Shown: piece after piece, positions 44,005-52,702 of the stretch
Position numbering within the stretch: position 1 is the first letter of the stretch
How the letters are laid out: each line of letters starts with the position of its first letter
The notes under the pieces: generated by a model
The model's database searches: none
What the model was told of the DNA's origin: nothing
The model's input: only the letters and a program-made list of their open reading frames with translations
Assembly (NCBI GenBank): GCA_041228345.1
Contig: CP166131.1
Coordinates: 310,001-374,000, forward strand
DNA length: 64,000 nt
Reading direction: 5' to 3'
Source of the DNA: Alphaproteobacteria bacterium LSUCC0396
GTDB lineage: Bacteria; Pseudomonadota; Alphaproteobacteria; Puniceispirillales; Puniceispirillaceae
Translations under genes and position numbers: made by a program

Positions 44005-44613
44005 CTAATCCTTGTTAACTTCTATGGGCTCAAACCCTGTAAGACGGGCAACATAGCGCGCCAACATATCAATTTCCATATTCATCTTTTGCCCAACTGC
44101 AACACTGCCCCACGTGGTAACATCCCAGCTATGCTGAATAATATTCACGCTAAAGCTGGTGCCCTTTACCGCATTTACCGTTAACGACACGCCATCCAGC
44201 GCAACCGAGCCTTTCGCCGCAACAAAGCGCGCAAGAGATTGCGGCGCATCCAGCCAGATTACATGGCTGTCACCATGCGGCGTCATTGACGTAATAACAG
44301 CCAAACCGTCAACATGACCCGAAACAATGTGACCACCCAATTCATCGCCAACACAAAGCGCCCGTTCCAAATTAATTCTGTCACCGACCTGCCAGTCACC
44401 AAGCGTCGTCACAGCCATAGTTTCGGCCGATGCGGCGACTTTAAACCAGGCATCCTGACGGTCGATAACGGTTAGGCAAATCCCCGAACAAGCAATCGAC
44501 GCACCAATATCAATGGCCGCACAATCCCACGCAGCACCGATCCGCAAAACGCGGTCTCCCTTGTCGGCAATCGCCTCAATGCGGCCAATCGCTGTAATGA
44601 TACCAGTAAACAT
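44005..44613 (-). CDS. ribE: Riboflavin synthase, alpha subunit
   Basis: Dismutates two lumazine molecules to riboflavin. The 202-residue protein consists of two tandem beta-barrel lumazine-binding repeats: MFTGIITAIGRIEAI with GASIACSGICLTVID in the first, and GDELGGHIVSGHVDGLAVI with LDGVSLTVNAV in the second, whose VGQKMNMEIDMLARYVARL end is typical. It lies 3 bp from ribD and 4 bp from ribB in the same direction. Confidence 0.94.
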   Translation of the reverse strand: MFTGIITAIGRIEAIADKGDRVLRIGAAWDCAAIDIGASIACSGICLTVIDRQDAWFKVAASAETMAVTTLGDWQVGDRINLERALCVGDELGGHIVSGHVDGLAVITSMTPHGDSHVIWLDAPQSLARFVAAKGSVALDGVSLTVNAVKGTSFSVNIIQHSWDVTTWGSVAVGQKMNMEIDMLARYVARLTGFEPIEVNKD

Positions 44614-44616
44614 GAT

Positions 44617-45837
44617 TTAAGCCTGTGCCTTGCCTCGATCGGCGGGTTGTTTTTGTAAAATGATCAGCCGGTCGCCACCGATCATCTGATGATGCGACTG
44701 GATATACTTGTTTTCGACAGAGATTGCCACCGTGTTGATCGCCGCTGTATCGGTCGTTGTGCGGTGAAGGGCGGGTGAGCAATGTGACAAGGTACCAGCA
44801 GGCGGCGTTAATCCGCCAATCGCGGGCAATGCGTCCGCGCCTAAAATATCGTCTGATTGCGTCCAGTAAATTTGATCGACTGCATCTGCTGATAAAAAAC
44901 TGGTCACAAGACCGGTGCCAGCCTCAACAAACGCGTTGTTAACCCCTGTCTCGCCCAGATAGCGCAAGGCCGCCTCGACATCGGGCTTGCCATTTGCATC
45001 ATTTGGCAACACCACAATCACACAACCGGCAGCGCCAAGCTCCTCACGGCGATGGGCCGGCGCGCCCTCACCGCAAAAAAGCGTCAACGGATGCTGACTT
45101 TGCAACAATGCCGCATCAGACGGTATTCGCAAAAGCCGATCAAAGACAAAGACTGGCGGACTCAAATCCTCTAGCCCCGCATTGCGGCAATTCATCTGCG
45201 GGTTATCGGCAAGAACCGTCCCAATGCCGGTAATGATTGCATCGGCCTGACTGCGCAAAAGATGCACATAACGGCGGATTCTTGGCCCCGTTAACCATCG
45301 TTTTTCACCATCAGCAAGCGCAATTTTGCCATCAATAGATGCTGCTATCTTTAGTGAACATAGAGGTTTATTATATTGAATTCTATTGATAAAGCCACGC
45401 ATGACATCATGCGCTTCTTTTGCCTTAACCCCTAAACAGACCTCAATCCCAGCTGCCGCGATCCGTTGCATCCCAGCGCCGTTAACCCGCGTGTCAGGAT
45501 CCTTTATGGCCACCACCAGACGCGCAATGCCAGTCGCAATCAAAGCGTCAGCACAAGGCGGGGTTTTACCATGATGCGCACAAGGTTCCAGCGTAACATA
45601 AGCAGTTCCGCCCCGAATGGCCGAACGGCCCATATCATCAAGAGTGGCAAGCACCGCGGCCTCGGCGTGCGGTACGCCGGCAACACCGGTATGGCCGCTT
45701 GCCAGTAGATGACCACCTGCCGTCACCAGAACACAGCCAACCGGCGGGTTAACCCCGCTATTGCCAACAGCGCGCCGCGACTCTGCAATCGCGGCACCCA
45801 TCCACCTTGCATCATTCGGGAAAACCGGATTTGCCAT
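44617..45837 (-). CDS. ribD: Bifunctional riboflavin biosynthesis protein RibD
   Basis: Deaminates and reduces the GTP-derived pyrimidine in the second and third riboflavin steps. The 406-residue protein has the zinc deaminase motif HAEAAVLATLDD then EPCAHHGKTPPC (N-terminal half), and the reductase half with IAASIDGKIALADGEKRWLTG and DAIITGIGTVLADNPQM. I start at ATG 45837 (MANPVFPND) with AGGA upstream; the longer frame begins inside nrdR. It is followed by ribE. Confidence 0.92.
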   Translation of the reverse strand: MANPVFPNDARWMGAAIAESRRAVGNSGVNPPVGCVLVTAGGHLLASGHTGVAGVPHAEAAVLATLDDMGRSAIRGGTAYVTLEPCAHHGKTPPCADALIATGIARLVVAIKDPDTRVNGAGMQRIAAAGIEVCLGVKAKEAHDVMRGFINRIQYNKPLCSLKIAASIDGKIALADGEKRWLTGPRIRRYVHLLRSQADAIITGIGTVLADNPQMNCRNAGLEDLSPPVFVFDRLLRIPSDAALLQSQHPLTLFCGEGAPAHRREELGAAGCVIVVLPNDANGKPDVEAALRYLGETGVNNAFVEAGTGLVTSFLSADAVDQIYWTQSDDILGADALPAIGGLTPPAGTLSHCSPALHRTTTDTAAINTVAISVENKYIQSHHQMIGGDRLIILQKQPADRGKAQA

Positions 45838-45859
45838 AAAATCCTGCGTCTTGACCGCT

Positions 45860-46312
45860 TTACTCACCAAGCTCTTTTTCGACAAAGGCTTCAAAATCCT
45901 TAGCCTCTCGGAAATTGCGATATACCGACGCATAACGGACATAAGCGACCTGATCTAGCTTATGCAGCGCGGCCATCACCAGCTCGCCAACCCGCGCACT
46001 TGGCACATCACCATCCGCATGACTTTCAAGTTGGCGCACGATCTCGTTAATTGCCATGGCAATCTGTTCGGCATCAACATCGCGTTTGCGAAGGGCAATA
46101 TCAAATGACCGTTCCAGCTTTTCACGGTCAAATAATGACTTGCGACCATCGCGTTTGACGAGGGTAATTTCACGGATCTGCACACGCTCAAACGTGGTAA
46201 ATCGCGCATCGCAATTACCGCACAACCGGCGGCGCCTAATCGCTGCGCCATCTTCGGCCGGACGCGAATCCTTTACTTGCGTATCTTCATTCCCGCAAAA
46301 CGGACAAATCAT
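45860..46312 (-). CDS. nrdR: Transcriptional repressor NrdR
   Basis: NrdR is the zinc-ribbon and ATP-cone repressor of ribonucleotide reductase genes. At 150 residues it has the usual length. The zinc ribbon [17 protein letters not shown]...[15 protein letters not shown] (residues 1-43) carries the four cysteines, and the ATP-cone [19 protein letters not shown] (from about 52) follows. It starts the rib set after glyA, separated from it by a 98-bp gap. Confidence 0.95.
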   Translation of the reverse strand: MICPFCGNEDTQVKDSRPAEDGAAIRRRRLCGNCDARFTTFERVQIREITLVKRDGRKSLFDREKLERSFDIALRKRDVDAEQIAMAINEIVRQLESHADGDVPSARVGELVMAALHKLDQVAYVRYASVYRNFREAKDFEAFVEKELGE

Positions 46313-46410
46313 CGTATCACGCTAACCCAATCTGAAACCGGCTGGCTGGCCCTGACAAGCTAGCCCCGCCTTTTACGACCTATATCTTGTACCCGCCCCG
46401 AGTGTACACA

Positions 46411-47715
46411 CTATTGATAGATTGGGAAAGCCCGACATAATTTGCGGACTTCTTCACGGACCCGCGCCTCGACCGCCTTATTATCCTCAGGATTCTGCGC
46501 AAGGCCATCAAGAACATCGCCGATCAAATGACCGATTTTGACAAATTCTTCATGACCAAAGCCCCGGGTTGTTCCAGCCGGCGTTCCCAAACGGACACCT
46601 GACGTGACTGTTGGCGGCTGCGGATCAAACGGAATGCCATTTTTGTTACAGGTGATGCCAGCCTCTTCAAGCGACAGTTCGGTAACATTACCGGTCAGCC
46701 CTTTTGGCCGCAAATCAACCAGCACAACATGGGTGTCAGTACCGCCCGAAACGATCGCAACACCACGTGAAATCAAGGTTTCTGCCAAAATTCTGGCGTT
46801 ACTAACCACCATGTTTGTGTAGGCCTTGAATTCGGGGCGAAGCGCCTCGCCAAAGGCCACGGCTTTGCCCGCGATCGCATGCATTAATGGCCCACCCTGT
46901 AACCCAGGGAAAACAGCCGAATTAAACTTTTTCGCAAGCCCCTCATGGTTGGTCAGGATTAAGCCGCCACGCGAGGCACGCAAGGTCTTGTGCGTGGTGG
47001 ATGTAACCACATGGGCGTGCTCAATCGGGCTTGGGTGCGCACCGGCAGCAACCAGACCTGAAATATGCGCCATATCCACCATGAAATAGGCCCCAACCGA
47101 ATCTGCAATCTTGCGGAAAGCAGCAAAATCAAGCGTCCGCGGATAGGCCGATCCACCGGCCAGCAGCAGCTTGGGCTTATGTTCCAGTGCTAACCTCTGC
47201 AATTCGTCAAAATCAACCTCCGCCGTGGCTTCATCGACGCCGTACTGAACCGCATCAAACCATTTGCCCGATAGGTTTGGCGCCGCCCCATGGGTGAGGT
47301 GACCGCCAGCGGCAAGCGACATACCAAGGATGGTGTCGCCCGGCTTTAGCAGGCTGAGGAAAACCGCCTGATTGGCCTGTGCGCCCGAATGTGGCTGCAC
47401 ATTGACAAAGTTACAATTAAACAGTTTTTTGGCGCGCTCGATTGCCAATGTCTCGATGACGTCAACATGCTCGCAGCCCCCGTAATAACGACGCCCCGAA
47501 TATCCTTCGGCATATTTATTTGTCAGGATTGATCCCTGCGCTTCCATGACTGCAGTGCTGACGATATTTTCCGAGGCGATCATCTCGATCTGGTCTTGCT
47601 GGCGCACCAGCTCATTCTTAATCGCGGCAGCAACTTCGGGGTCGCTCTGTGCCAATGGATTACTGAAAAACCCGTCAATCTTCATACCCGCTTTCGCGTT
47701 ACCGAACTCATCCAT
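46411..47715 (-). CDS. glyA: Serine hydroxymethyltransferase
   Basis: Converts serine and tetrahydrofolate to glycine and methylene-tetrahydrofolate with PLP. The 434-residue length is normal. Visible are the N-terminal [27 protein letters not shown], the PLP lysine motif [15 protein letters not shown], the [10 protein letters not shown]-like [17 protein letters not shown], and [15 protein letters not shown] near the end. GGAG upstream supports the ATG at 47715; a start at MKIDGFF is also possible. It is divergent from nothing and is followed by nrdR. Confidence 0.95.
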   Translation of the reverse strand: MDEFGNAKAGMKIDGFFSNPLAQSDPEVAAAIKNELVRQQDQIEMIASENIVSTAVMEAQGSILTNKYAEGYSGRRYYGGCEHVDVIETLAIERAKKLFNCNFVNVQPHSGAQANQAVFLSLLKPGDTILGMSLAAGGHLTHGAAPNLSGKWFDAVQYGVDEATAEVDFDELQRLALEHKPKLLLAGGSAYPRTLDFAAFRKIADSVGAYFMVDMAHISGLVAAGAHPSPIEHAHVVTSTTHKTLRASRGGLILTNHEGLAKKFNSAVFPGLQGGPLMHAIAGKAVAFGEALRPEFKAYTNMVVSNARILAETLISRGVAIVSGGTDTHVVLVDLRPKGLTGNVTELSLEEAGITCNKNGIPFDPQPPTVTSGVRLGTPAGTTRGFGHEEFVKIGHLIGDVLDGLAQNPEDNKAVEARVREEVRKLCRAFPIYQ

Positions 47716-47829
47716 CTTTTATCTCCTCACCTAATATGCCGCACCAAATAAGAAACGCGCGACACAAGCACTCTTCATCCTGTTAAAAATATTACCAAAC
47801 CGGACACAACCGTGATTGGCTTATACCAT

Positions 47830-48285
47830 TCAAGCGAGACCAATATTGATCGCGGTCAATTTATCCACCCGGCGCTGATGCCGGCCACCTTCAAATTCTG
47901 TCGCAAGAAACATATCCACACATGTAAGTGCTGTTGCTGGCTCAATCAACCGTTCACCCAATGCAAGAACATTAGCGTCATTATGCTGGCGGCAAAGGCT
48001 GGCCGCCTCGGCGCTCGTTACGAGTGCCGCACGCACCCATGAAAACCGATTCACCGCAATCGAAATACCGATACCGCTGCCACAAATAGCAATGCCCCGT
48101 GCGTCCGCGTTATCTTTTAGCGCCATTGCCAGCTTGGCACCAAAATCAGGATAATCAACGGCGTCACCATCTGCCGGACCAAGGTCTATAACATCATGGC
48201 CGGTAGCCTGCAAATGCGCGCGAATCGTCGCCCGCAGCACACAGCCCGCATGATCGGACGCTAGATATATCGTATTTGGATGCAT
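47830..48285 (-). CDS. rpiB: Ribose-5-phosphate isomerase B
   Basis: Interconverts ribose 5-phosphate and ribulose 5-phosphate in the pentose phosphate pathway. The 151-residue RpiB protein has YLASDHAG at its start and ICGSGIGISIAVNR, the phosphate-binding loop, near residue 75, with the EAASLCRQHNDANVL block following. I use ATG 48285 (MHPNT), where AGGA stands close; the 175-residue form adds non-homologous residues. It is transcribed towards glyA, an arrangement common in alphaproteobacteria. Confidence 0.93.
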   Translation of the reverse strand: MHPNTIYLASDHAGCVLRATIRAHLQATGHDVIDLGPADGDAVDYPDFGAKLAMALKDNADARGIAICGSGIGISIAVNRFSWVRAALVTSAEAASLCRQHNDANVLALGERLIEPATALTCVDMFLATEFEGGRHQRRVDKLTAINIGLA

Positions 48286-48530
48286 TATCCTATTGTTCCT
48301 CGTGCCAAAAGGCCAGACAGCGGTCAGAATGTTACGGCTATACCCGTCTGATACCATGATTTTTTGACAGAATACAAAGATAAAGGCACAAAATGCACGC
48401 CTTCGGACAATCCTGAGCTTCAGTTATTGAATTTTTAACGAACACCAGACGATTTTGACAATTTTTTGACTATTTTTTCGTTTTTTTGTGACTTTACTGT
48501 CGACAAAGCCAGCGATCTTTCCTAACGTTT

Positions 48531-48560
48531 TTGACAACAGGTTGCGAAAACCGGGTTTAG
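48531..48560 (+). promoter_or_regulatory. Candidate promoter of the small RNA
   Basis: TTGACA (48531-48536), then an 18-base spacer and GTTTAG (48555-48560) as a weak -10 box. A start near 48566 would begin exactly at the first stem of the RNA. Confidence 0.45.
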
Positions 48561-48565
48561 GGAGA

Positions 48566-48627
48566 GCAAACGTCGGCGAAAAGATCGACGCTTGAAAAAG
48601 GCAAGGCGGAAGCCTTGCTTTTCTTTT
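48566..48627 (+). ncRNA. Candidate small RNA with two hairpins and terminator
   Basis: Stem 1 is CAAACGTCG (48567-48575), a ten-base loop, and CGACGCTTG (48586-48594), with one mismatch. After an A-run comes GCAAGGC, loop GGAA, GCCTTGC with AAAAAG before and TTTTCTTTT after. A -35-like TTGACA lies at the right distance upstream. No reading frame of note is present. The order promoter, stem, A-run, terminator is that of a Hfq-type or regulatory sRNA; its family is not one I recognise. Confidence 0.55.
48597..48627. terminator. Bidirectional intrinsic terminator
   Basis: GGCAAGGC-GGAA-GCCTTGC with A-runs on the left and TTTTCTTTT on the right. On the minus strand it is followed by CTTTTTC, so it could also end transcripts coming from the nuo operon, which end here after the DUF1467 gene. 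Confidence 0.75.
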
Positions 48628-48772
48628 GAGCGATATTTGCCCTTATTCTCTTAGCCGGTGTTATCCGATACCGCCCTCAGCAAACCATCCCAGCGCCATT
48701 CTGGCCTTACCGACTGGCGAATCGCACGCCAACGCTGTTTGTTTGCAAAAAAGGGGGGAGATGAAGTTATCT

Positions 48773-49009
48773 TTATAGCTGGTCTAGCGAGATCAGTTTC
48801 GAGTCAATAATCCAATAGACAATGCCGAACAAGATCGCGGCAATCCCTGTGGCAATCATCGCCTTTCGCCGCAACATCGGCTTTTCGGGTGCCGAGGTGG
48901 CATGGCCAACCTCGACCTGATCCGGTGTTTTCACACCAAATGGCAATGTCATAAAGAATACCCACCACCACAACAGGATAAACACTACAATTCCGGAAAC
49001 AAGATCCAT
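48773..49009 (-). CDS. DUF1467 family membrane protein
   Basis: A 78-residue protein with two membrane helices (about 5-23, GIVVFILLWWWVFFMTLPFGV, and 52-70). The loop GVKTPDQVEVGHATSAPEKPMLRRKAM is the family core. Function unknown. It is the last gene of the complex I transcript, one base after mce, an order typical of alphaproteobacteria. A terminator lies about 150 bp further on. Confidence 0.88.
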   Translation of the reverse strand: MDLVSGIVVFILLWWWVFFMTLPFGVKTPDQVEVGHATSAPEKPMLRRKAMIATGIAAILFGIVYWIIDSKLISLDQL

Positions 49010-49432
49010 CTAATTCGCCCCGCCTGCGGCAATCTGTTCGAGTTCAATAAGCGTTCCGTTAAAGTCCTTGGGGTGCAAAAACAGAACTGGATTACCGTGG
49101 GCTCCGGTTTTCACCGTTCCATCACCAAGCACACGCGCCCCTTTTGCCTCAAGTTGCGCCCGCGCATCATTGATATTGGTGACTTCATAACAGATATGGT
49201 GCATCCCGCCATCCGGATTGCGCTTTAAAAAGCCAGCAACCGGCGACATCTCACCGTAAGGCTCCATCAATTCAACCTGACCATTGGCCGAACGCACAAA
49301 GACGATGCGAACCCCATGTTCGGGCAATGTCTGTGAGGCGCTGACCTCAGCCCCCAGCATGTCGCGCCAATGCGCGGCCGCCTCATCAAGATTGGGGACA
49401 ACAATTGCAATATGATTAATTCTGCCGATCAT
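49010..49432 (-). CDS. mce: Methylmalonyl-CoA epimerase
   Basis: Inverts the C2 centre of methylmalonyl-CoA in propionate metabolism. The 140-residue VOC-fold protein begins INHIAIVVPNLDEAAAHWRDMLGAEVS, with its first metal His, and has GMHHICYEVTNINDAR and VLFLHPKDFNGTLIELEQ, which hold the other ligands. Its ATG overlaps the rnj stop by four bases. Confidence 0.93.
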   Translation of the reverse strand: MIGRINHIAIVVPNLDEAAAHWRDMLGAEVSASQTLPEHGVRIVFVRSANGQVELMEPYGEMSPVAGFLKRNPDGGMHHICYEVTNINDARAQLEAKGARVLGDGTVKTGAHGNPVLFLHPKDFNGTLIELEQIAAGGAN

Positions 49433-51105
49433 GCGCGTAAATCCTCTTCACCTACACGCATGATATGAACCTGAGCAATCGGCCGCAAGCCAAACTTAGA
49501 GCGCGCAACCCGGCGAACTGCCTGCGATACGACTTCTTCAACCGAGGCGTCATTTCGCCGCGCCGTTTTACCTAAAACTTCGACCGCATCTTCAACCGCG
49601 ATTGCAGCGGCGGCCACATAATCACTTGCCGCCTCACCATCACCAAGACCACTTTGGGCGATGCTTGGTACGGTACAAAGCGCGCCAGATTTATTCAGAA
49701 TTACCGATGCGGTTACAACGCCGTTCCACAGCATCCGGCGACGCGCCCGCATCATATCGGCCTGCAATTCGATGATATTGCCCTTTTCCGCCGTCAACGC
49801 ACCGGTATGGACATTATCAATGATTGCCGCCGTCTCGCCGTTTAAGCGGATCACCACACCATTATCAGGCAGAATTGTTTGCGGCACCTGACATGAGTCC
49901 GCTAGTGCCGCATGGGCCAGCAAATGGCGTGCAGTTCCATGCACGGGAACAGCAATTTTAGGCCGGATCAACCCATACATTTCAATCATTTCATCACGTG
50001 AGGGATGACCTGAAACATGAACCGGCGCATCCTGATCGGTGATCAGATTAATTTTACGGCGGATCAGCATATCCTGCACACGCGCAATCGCATTCTCATT
50101 ACCCGGGATTTGCCGCGACGAATAAATCACAGTGTCGCCTGCCTCAAGGCTAATTGTTTCATGGTCTGCCGCCGCAATACGCGCCATCGCGGCGCGCGGT
50201 TCGCCTTGGGTGCCAGTACAAACAATCACAATTGCATTGCGGGGCAATAAATCAACATCCCCCTCGGGCACCAGATCGGGCAAATCGGCAAGATAACCAA
50301 CCTCACGCGCTGCCGAAATAGCCCGGTTCAATGCGCGGCCCACAATCGCCACTGACCGGCCGTTGGCCTTGGCCGCTTTGCAGATTGAGTCAATCCGCGC
50401 AACATTGCTGGCAAAACAGGTAATGGCGACCCGCCCGCTTGCCGCGGCAATTGCGGCGGTTAGCCCGTCTTTGGCGTCACTCTCAGATCCGCTACGTCCC
50501 TCCACCATCGCATTTGTTGAATCGCCAACAAGCGCCAAAACCCCCTCATCACCAATGGCGGCAAGTCGCGTTACGTCAGTGTCAGTGCCAAGAACCGGTG
50601 TTTTATCGAACTTCCAGTCACCGGTATGAAGGATCGTGCCAGCACCGGTACGAATTGCAAGCGCCGCCGGATCAGGGATCGAATGGTTCAACGCAACCAT
50701 TTCAATTTCAAAGCCACCCAGCTTAAAGGGAGCATTCATCCCAATTTCATGCAGCGGGATATCGAAATCACCGCGTGACTCGGCAAGTTTGCGCCGCAAC
50801 AGCGCAAGGGTAAACGCGCTGCCATAAATCGGACATCCAAGCTGGCTCCACAGATAAGGGATAGCCCCAAGATGGTCTTCATGCCCGTGGGTTAGCACGA
50901 GGCCCGCCAGCTTGTCGCGCCGATCAGCAATAAATTTCAGATCAGGCAGAATGACGTCAACGCCGGGGGTGCTCTCATCAGGAAAGGAGATGCCAAGATC
51001 AATCATGATCCAGCTATCCTGATAATGGTAGAGATTGACGTTCATCCCAATCTCGCCCGACCCACCAAGAGGCGCAAATAGCAGGTCATCTTTTGAATAA
51101 TTCAT
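49429..51105 (-). CDS. rnj: Ribonuclease J
   Basis: A metallo-beta-lactamase/beta-CASP exo- and endoribonuclease that acts on mRNA and rRNA 5' ends. The 558-residue protein has the zinc motif LTHGHEDHLGAIPYLW (HxHxDH), LHTGDWKFD and the beta-CASP block CFASNVARIDSICKAAKANGR. The VHVSGHPSRDEM and VPVHGTARHLLAHA motifs of RNase J complete the site. It follows coaX and overlaps mce. Confidence 0.93.
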   Translation of the reverse strand: MNYSKDDLLFAPLGGSGEIGMNVNLYHYQDSWIMIDLGISFPDESTPGVDVILPDLKFIADRRDKLAGLVLTHGHEDHLGAIPYLWSQLGCPIYGSAFTLALLRRKLAESRGDFDIPLHEIGMNAPFKLGGFEIEMVALNHSIPDPAALAIRTGAGTILHTGDWKFDKTPVLGTDTDVTRLAAIGDEGVLALVGDSTNAMVEGRSGSESDAKDGLTAAIAAASGRVAITCFASNVARIDSICKAAKANGRSVAIVGRALNRAISAAREVGYLADLPDLVPEGDVDLLPRNAIVIVCTGTQGEPRAAMARIAAADHETISLEAGDTVIYSSRQIPGNENAIARVQDMLIRRKINLITDQDAPVHVSGHPSRDEMIEMYGLIRPKIAVPVHGTARHLLAHAALADSCQVPQTILPDNGVVIRLNGETAAIIDNVHTGALTAEKGNIIELQADMMRARRRMLWNGVVTASVILNKSGALCTVPSIAQSGLGDGEAASDYVAAAAIAVEDAVEVLGKTARRNDASVEEVVSQAVRRVARSKFGLRPIAQVHIMRVGEEDLRA

Positions 51106-51136
51106 TTATTGTGCCTGACGTTTTCAGTAATCAGTC

Positions 51137-51925
51137 TTATTTCAATTTGGATTTATTTTGGGCATGAATTTGAACCAGCCCCTTTAATGTCAAATCTGGG
51201 TCAACGATAGATATTGCCGGGACATGTTCGGCAAATAATGGCGCCAGACCACCTGTCGCAATGGCAGGCAAATCGGCACCATGGTCGCGCCGCAAACGGG
51301 CAATTAACCCCTCAACCATGCTGACATAACCCCAGAAAATACCGGAATGCATCGCACTCACCGTATCCTTGCCAAGGACCGGCATATCCGCTGCCCATGG
51401 CTGAACCGCAAGGCGCGGCAGACGTGCAGCTGCCAGAAACAGCGCCTCAACTGACAAATTAACCCCGGGCGCGATAATGCCGCCCTCATAAGCGCCGTTT
51501 TTGCCAATCAAATCGAACGTTGTTGCCGTGCCAAAATCGAGAATGATTGCTGGCAAATCATGGAAGTCACGCGCTGCAACCGCATTGACCAACCGGTCAG
51601 CCCCTGCCTGATCAGGACGATCAATATGGATATCAATCCCAAGGTCTATGTTCGGATCACCAACAACTTGGGGAACAATGCCGAAACCACGCGCCGCCAG
51701 ATTGACCAATTTTGGCTGAATTTCTGGCACAACGCTGGCGATAATCATGTCGGTGACATCGCCAACCTCAATTGATTTTAGCGCCATTAATTGGGTCAGC
51801 CAGACAAGATATTCATCCGCGCTACGCTTGGGGTATGTGCTAATCCGCCAGCTAGACCGCTGGATTTCACCATCATAAAGGGCGAATACGATATTGGTAT
51901 TGCCGCAATCTACTGCCAATAGCAT
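51137..51925 (-). CDS. coaX: Type III pantothenate kinase
   Basis: Phosphorylates pantothenate at the start of CoA synthesis. It is the potassium-dependent type with no homology to CoaA. The 262-residue ASKHA-fold protein starts LLAVDCGNTNIVFALYDG (phosphate motif 1) and has PDQAGADRLVNAVAA and ILDFGTATTFDLIGKNGAYEGGIIAPG (phosphate motif 2). It lies 3 bp after birA and before rnj, as in related bacteria. Confidence 0.93.
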   Translation of the reverse strand: MLLAVDCGNTNIVFALYDGEIQRSSWRISTYPKRSADEYLVWLTQLMALKSIEVGDVTDMIIASVVPEIQPKLVNLAARGFGIVPQVVGDPNIDLGIDIHIDRPDQAGADRLVNAVAARDFHDLPAIILDFGTATTFDLIGKNGAYEGGIIAPGVNLSVEALFLAAARLPRLAVQPWAADMPVLGKDTVSAMHSGIFWGYVSMVEGLIARLRRDHGADLPAIATGGLAPLFAEHVPAISIVDPDLTLKGLVQIHAQNKSKLK

Positions 51926-51928
51926 CGG

Positions 51929-52696
51929 TTAACTGCCTAAAAGTTTCACATCACCTGTAGTGATATGGTGTGTTTGGCCTGAATCATCAAGCAAAAGCAT
52001 CGTGCCATCCATGCCAAGATCGCGAAAAACCCCTGAAATCGTGGTCTCGCCGCGCATCACGGCAACCGGCTTTTCTAAAAACAAAGCATTTTCTAACCAC
52101 GCCGTCCGAATAGGGCCAAAGCCAAACCGACAGAAACGCTCATACCATACCGCAAGCCGGTCAATATATGCAGCGGCTAAATCATGCGGACTGGGCAACG
52201 TGGCGCGATCAATTGGCCAAATATCAGCCAAAGCAACTGGTGCTATCTTTTGCGCGCCAACCGCCCCCACCGGCGCAATATTGACCCCACTGCCAATAAT
52301 CAGATTTCGACCATCAACCTCGAGCAGAATACCGGCAATTTTGCCGCCATCTAGCATCACATCATTCGGCCATTTCAATCCAGTTTGCGGCATATCATCG
52401 CCAGACAGATGTGTCTCAATCTGTCCGCGCAGCGTTTCCAGAACGGCCAGTGATGCGGCAAATGAAAGGGCAAACCACTGGCTAAGATCAACCGGTGGCC
52501 GCAGCAGCACCGATAAATACATTCCGCCCTTTTGGGATGACCAATGACGCCCATGCCGCCCGCGTCCGGCAGTTTGTTCAATGGCGAGAAACGCACTGCC
52601 AGCGGGCGCCCCGCTAGCAGCGGCCAGCTTGGCAAGATCAGATGTTGATGTTGCGCTTTGTTCAGTTGTTAGCGACCAGATTAGCGGTTCGATCAT
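51929..52696 (-). CDS. birA: Biotin--[acetyl-CoA-carboxylase] ligase
   Basis: Attaches biotin to acetyl-CoA carboxylase. The 255-residue protein has the ligase motif AIEQTAGRGRHGRHWSSQKGG (GRGR-H-G, biotinoyl-AMP binding), LKWPNDVMLDGGKIAGILLE and NLIIGSGVNI, but lacks the N-terminal DNA-binding helix-turn-helix of the E. coli type, so it is not a repressor. It lies 6 bp after nuoN. Confidence 0.93.
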   Translation of the reverse strand: MIEPLIWSLTTEQSATSTSDLAKLAAASGAPAGSAFLAIEQTAGRGRHGRHWSSQKGGMYLSVLLRPPVDLSQWFALSFAASLAVLETLRGQIETHLSGDDMPQTGLKWPNDVMLDGGKIAGILLEVDGRNLIIGSGVNIAPVGAVGAQKIAPVALADIWPIDRATLPSPHDLAAAYIDRLAVWYERFCRFGFGPIRTAWLENALFLEKPVAVMRGETTISGVFRDLGMDGTMLLLDDSGQTHHITTGDVKLLGS

Positions 52697-52702
52697 ACGC
52701 GC

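Larger units (their letters stand above)
48286..48772. other. Gene-free 487-bp gap with promoter and small-RNA signals
   Basis: Between rpiB and the DUF1467 gene. From about 48454 to 48490 there is a T-rich array with repeated TTTTTGAC-type elements (TTTTGACAATTTTTTGACT...), and after it a -35-like TTGACA at 48531 followed by two hairpins and a terminator, described separately. The rest (48629-48772) holds nothing I can recognise. Confidence 0.6.

Noticed and set aside
43327-44184. 285-codon plus-strand frame opposite ribB and ribE
   Set aside because: It is a long shadow of the rib genes, with Arg/Ser-rich composition and no family features.
42433-46410. FMN riboswitch for the riboflavin genes
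   Set aside because: The genes overlap or are separated by a few bases, and the gaps before nrdR and glyA show no FMN-type conserved loops.
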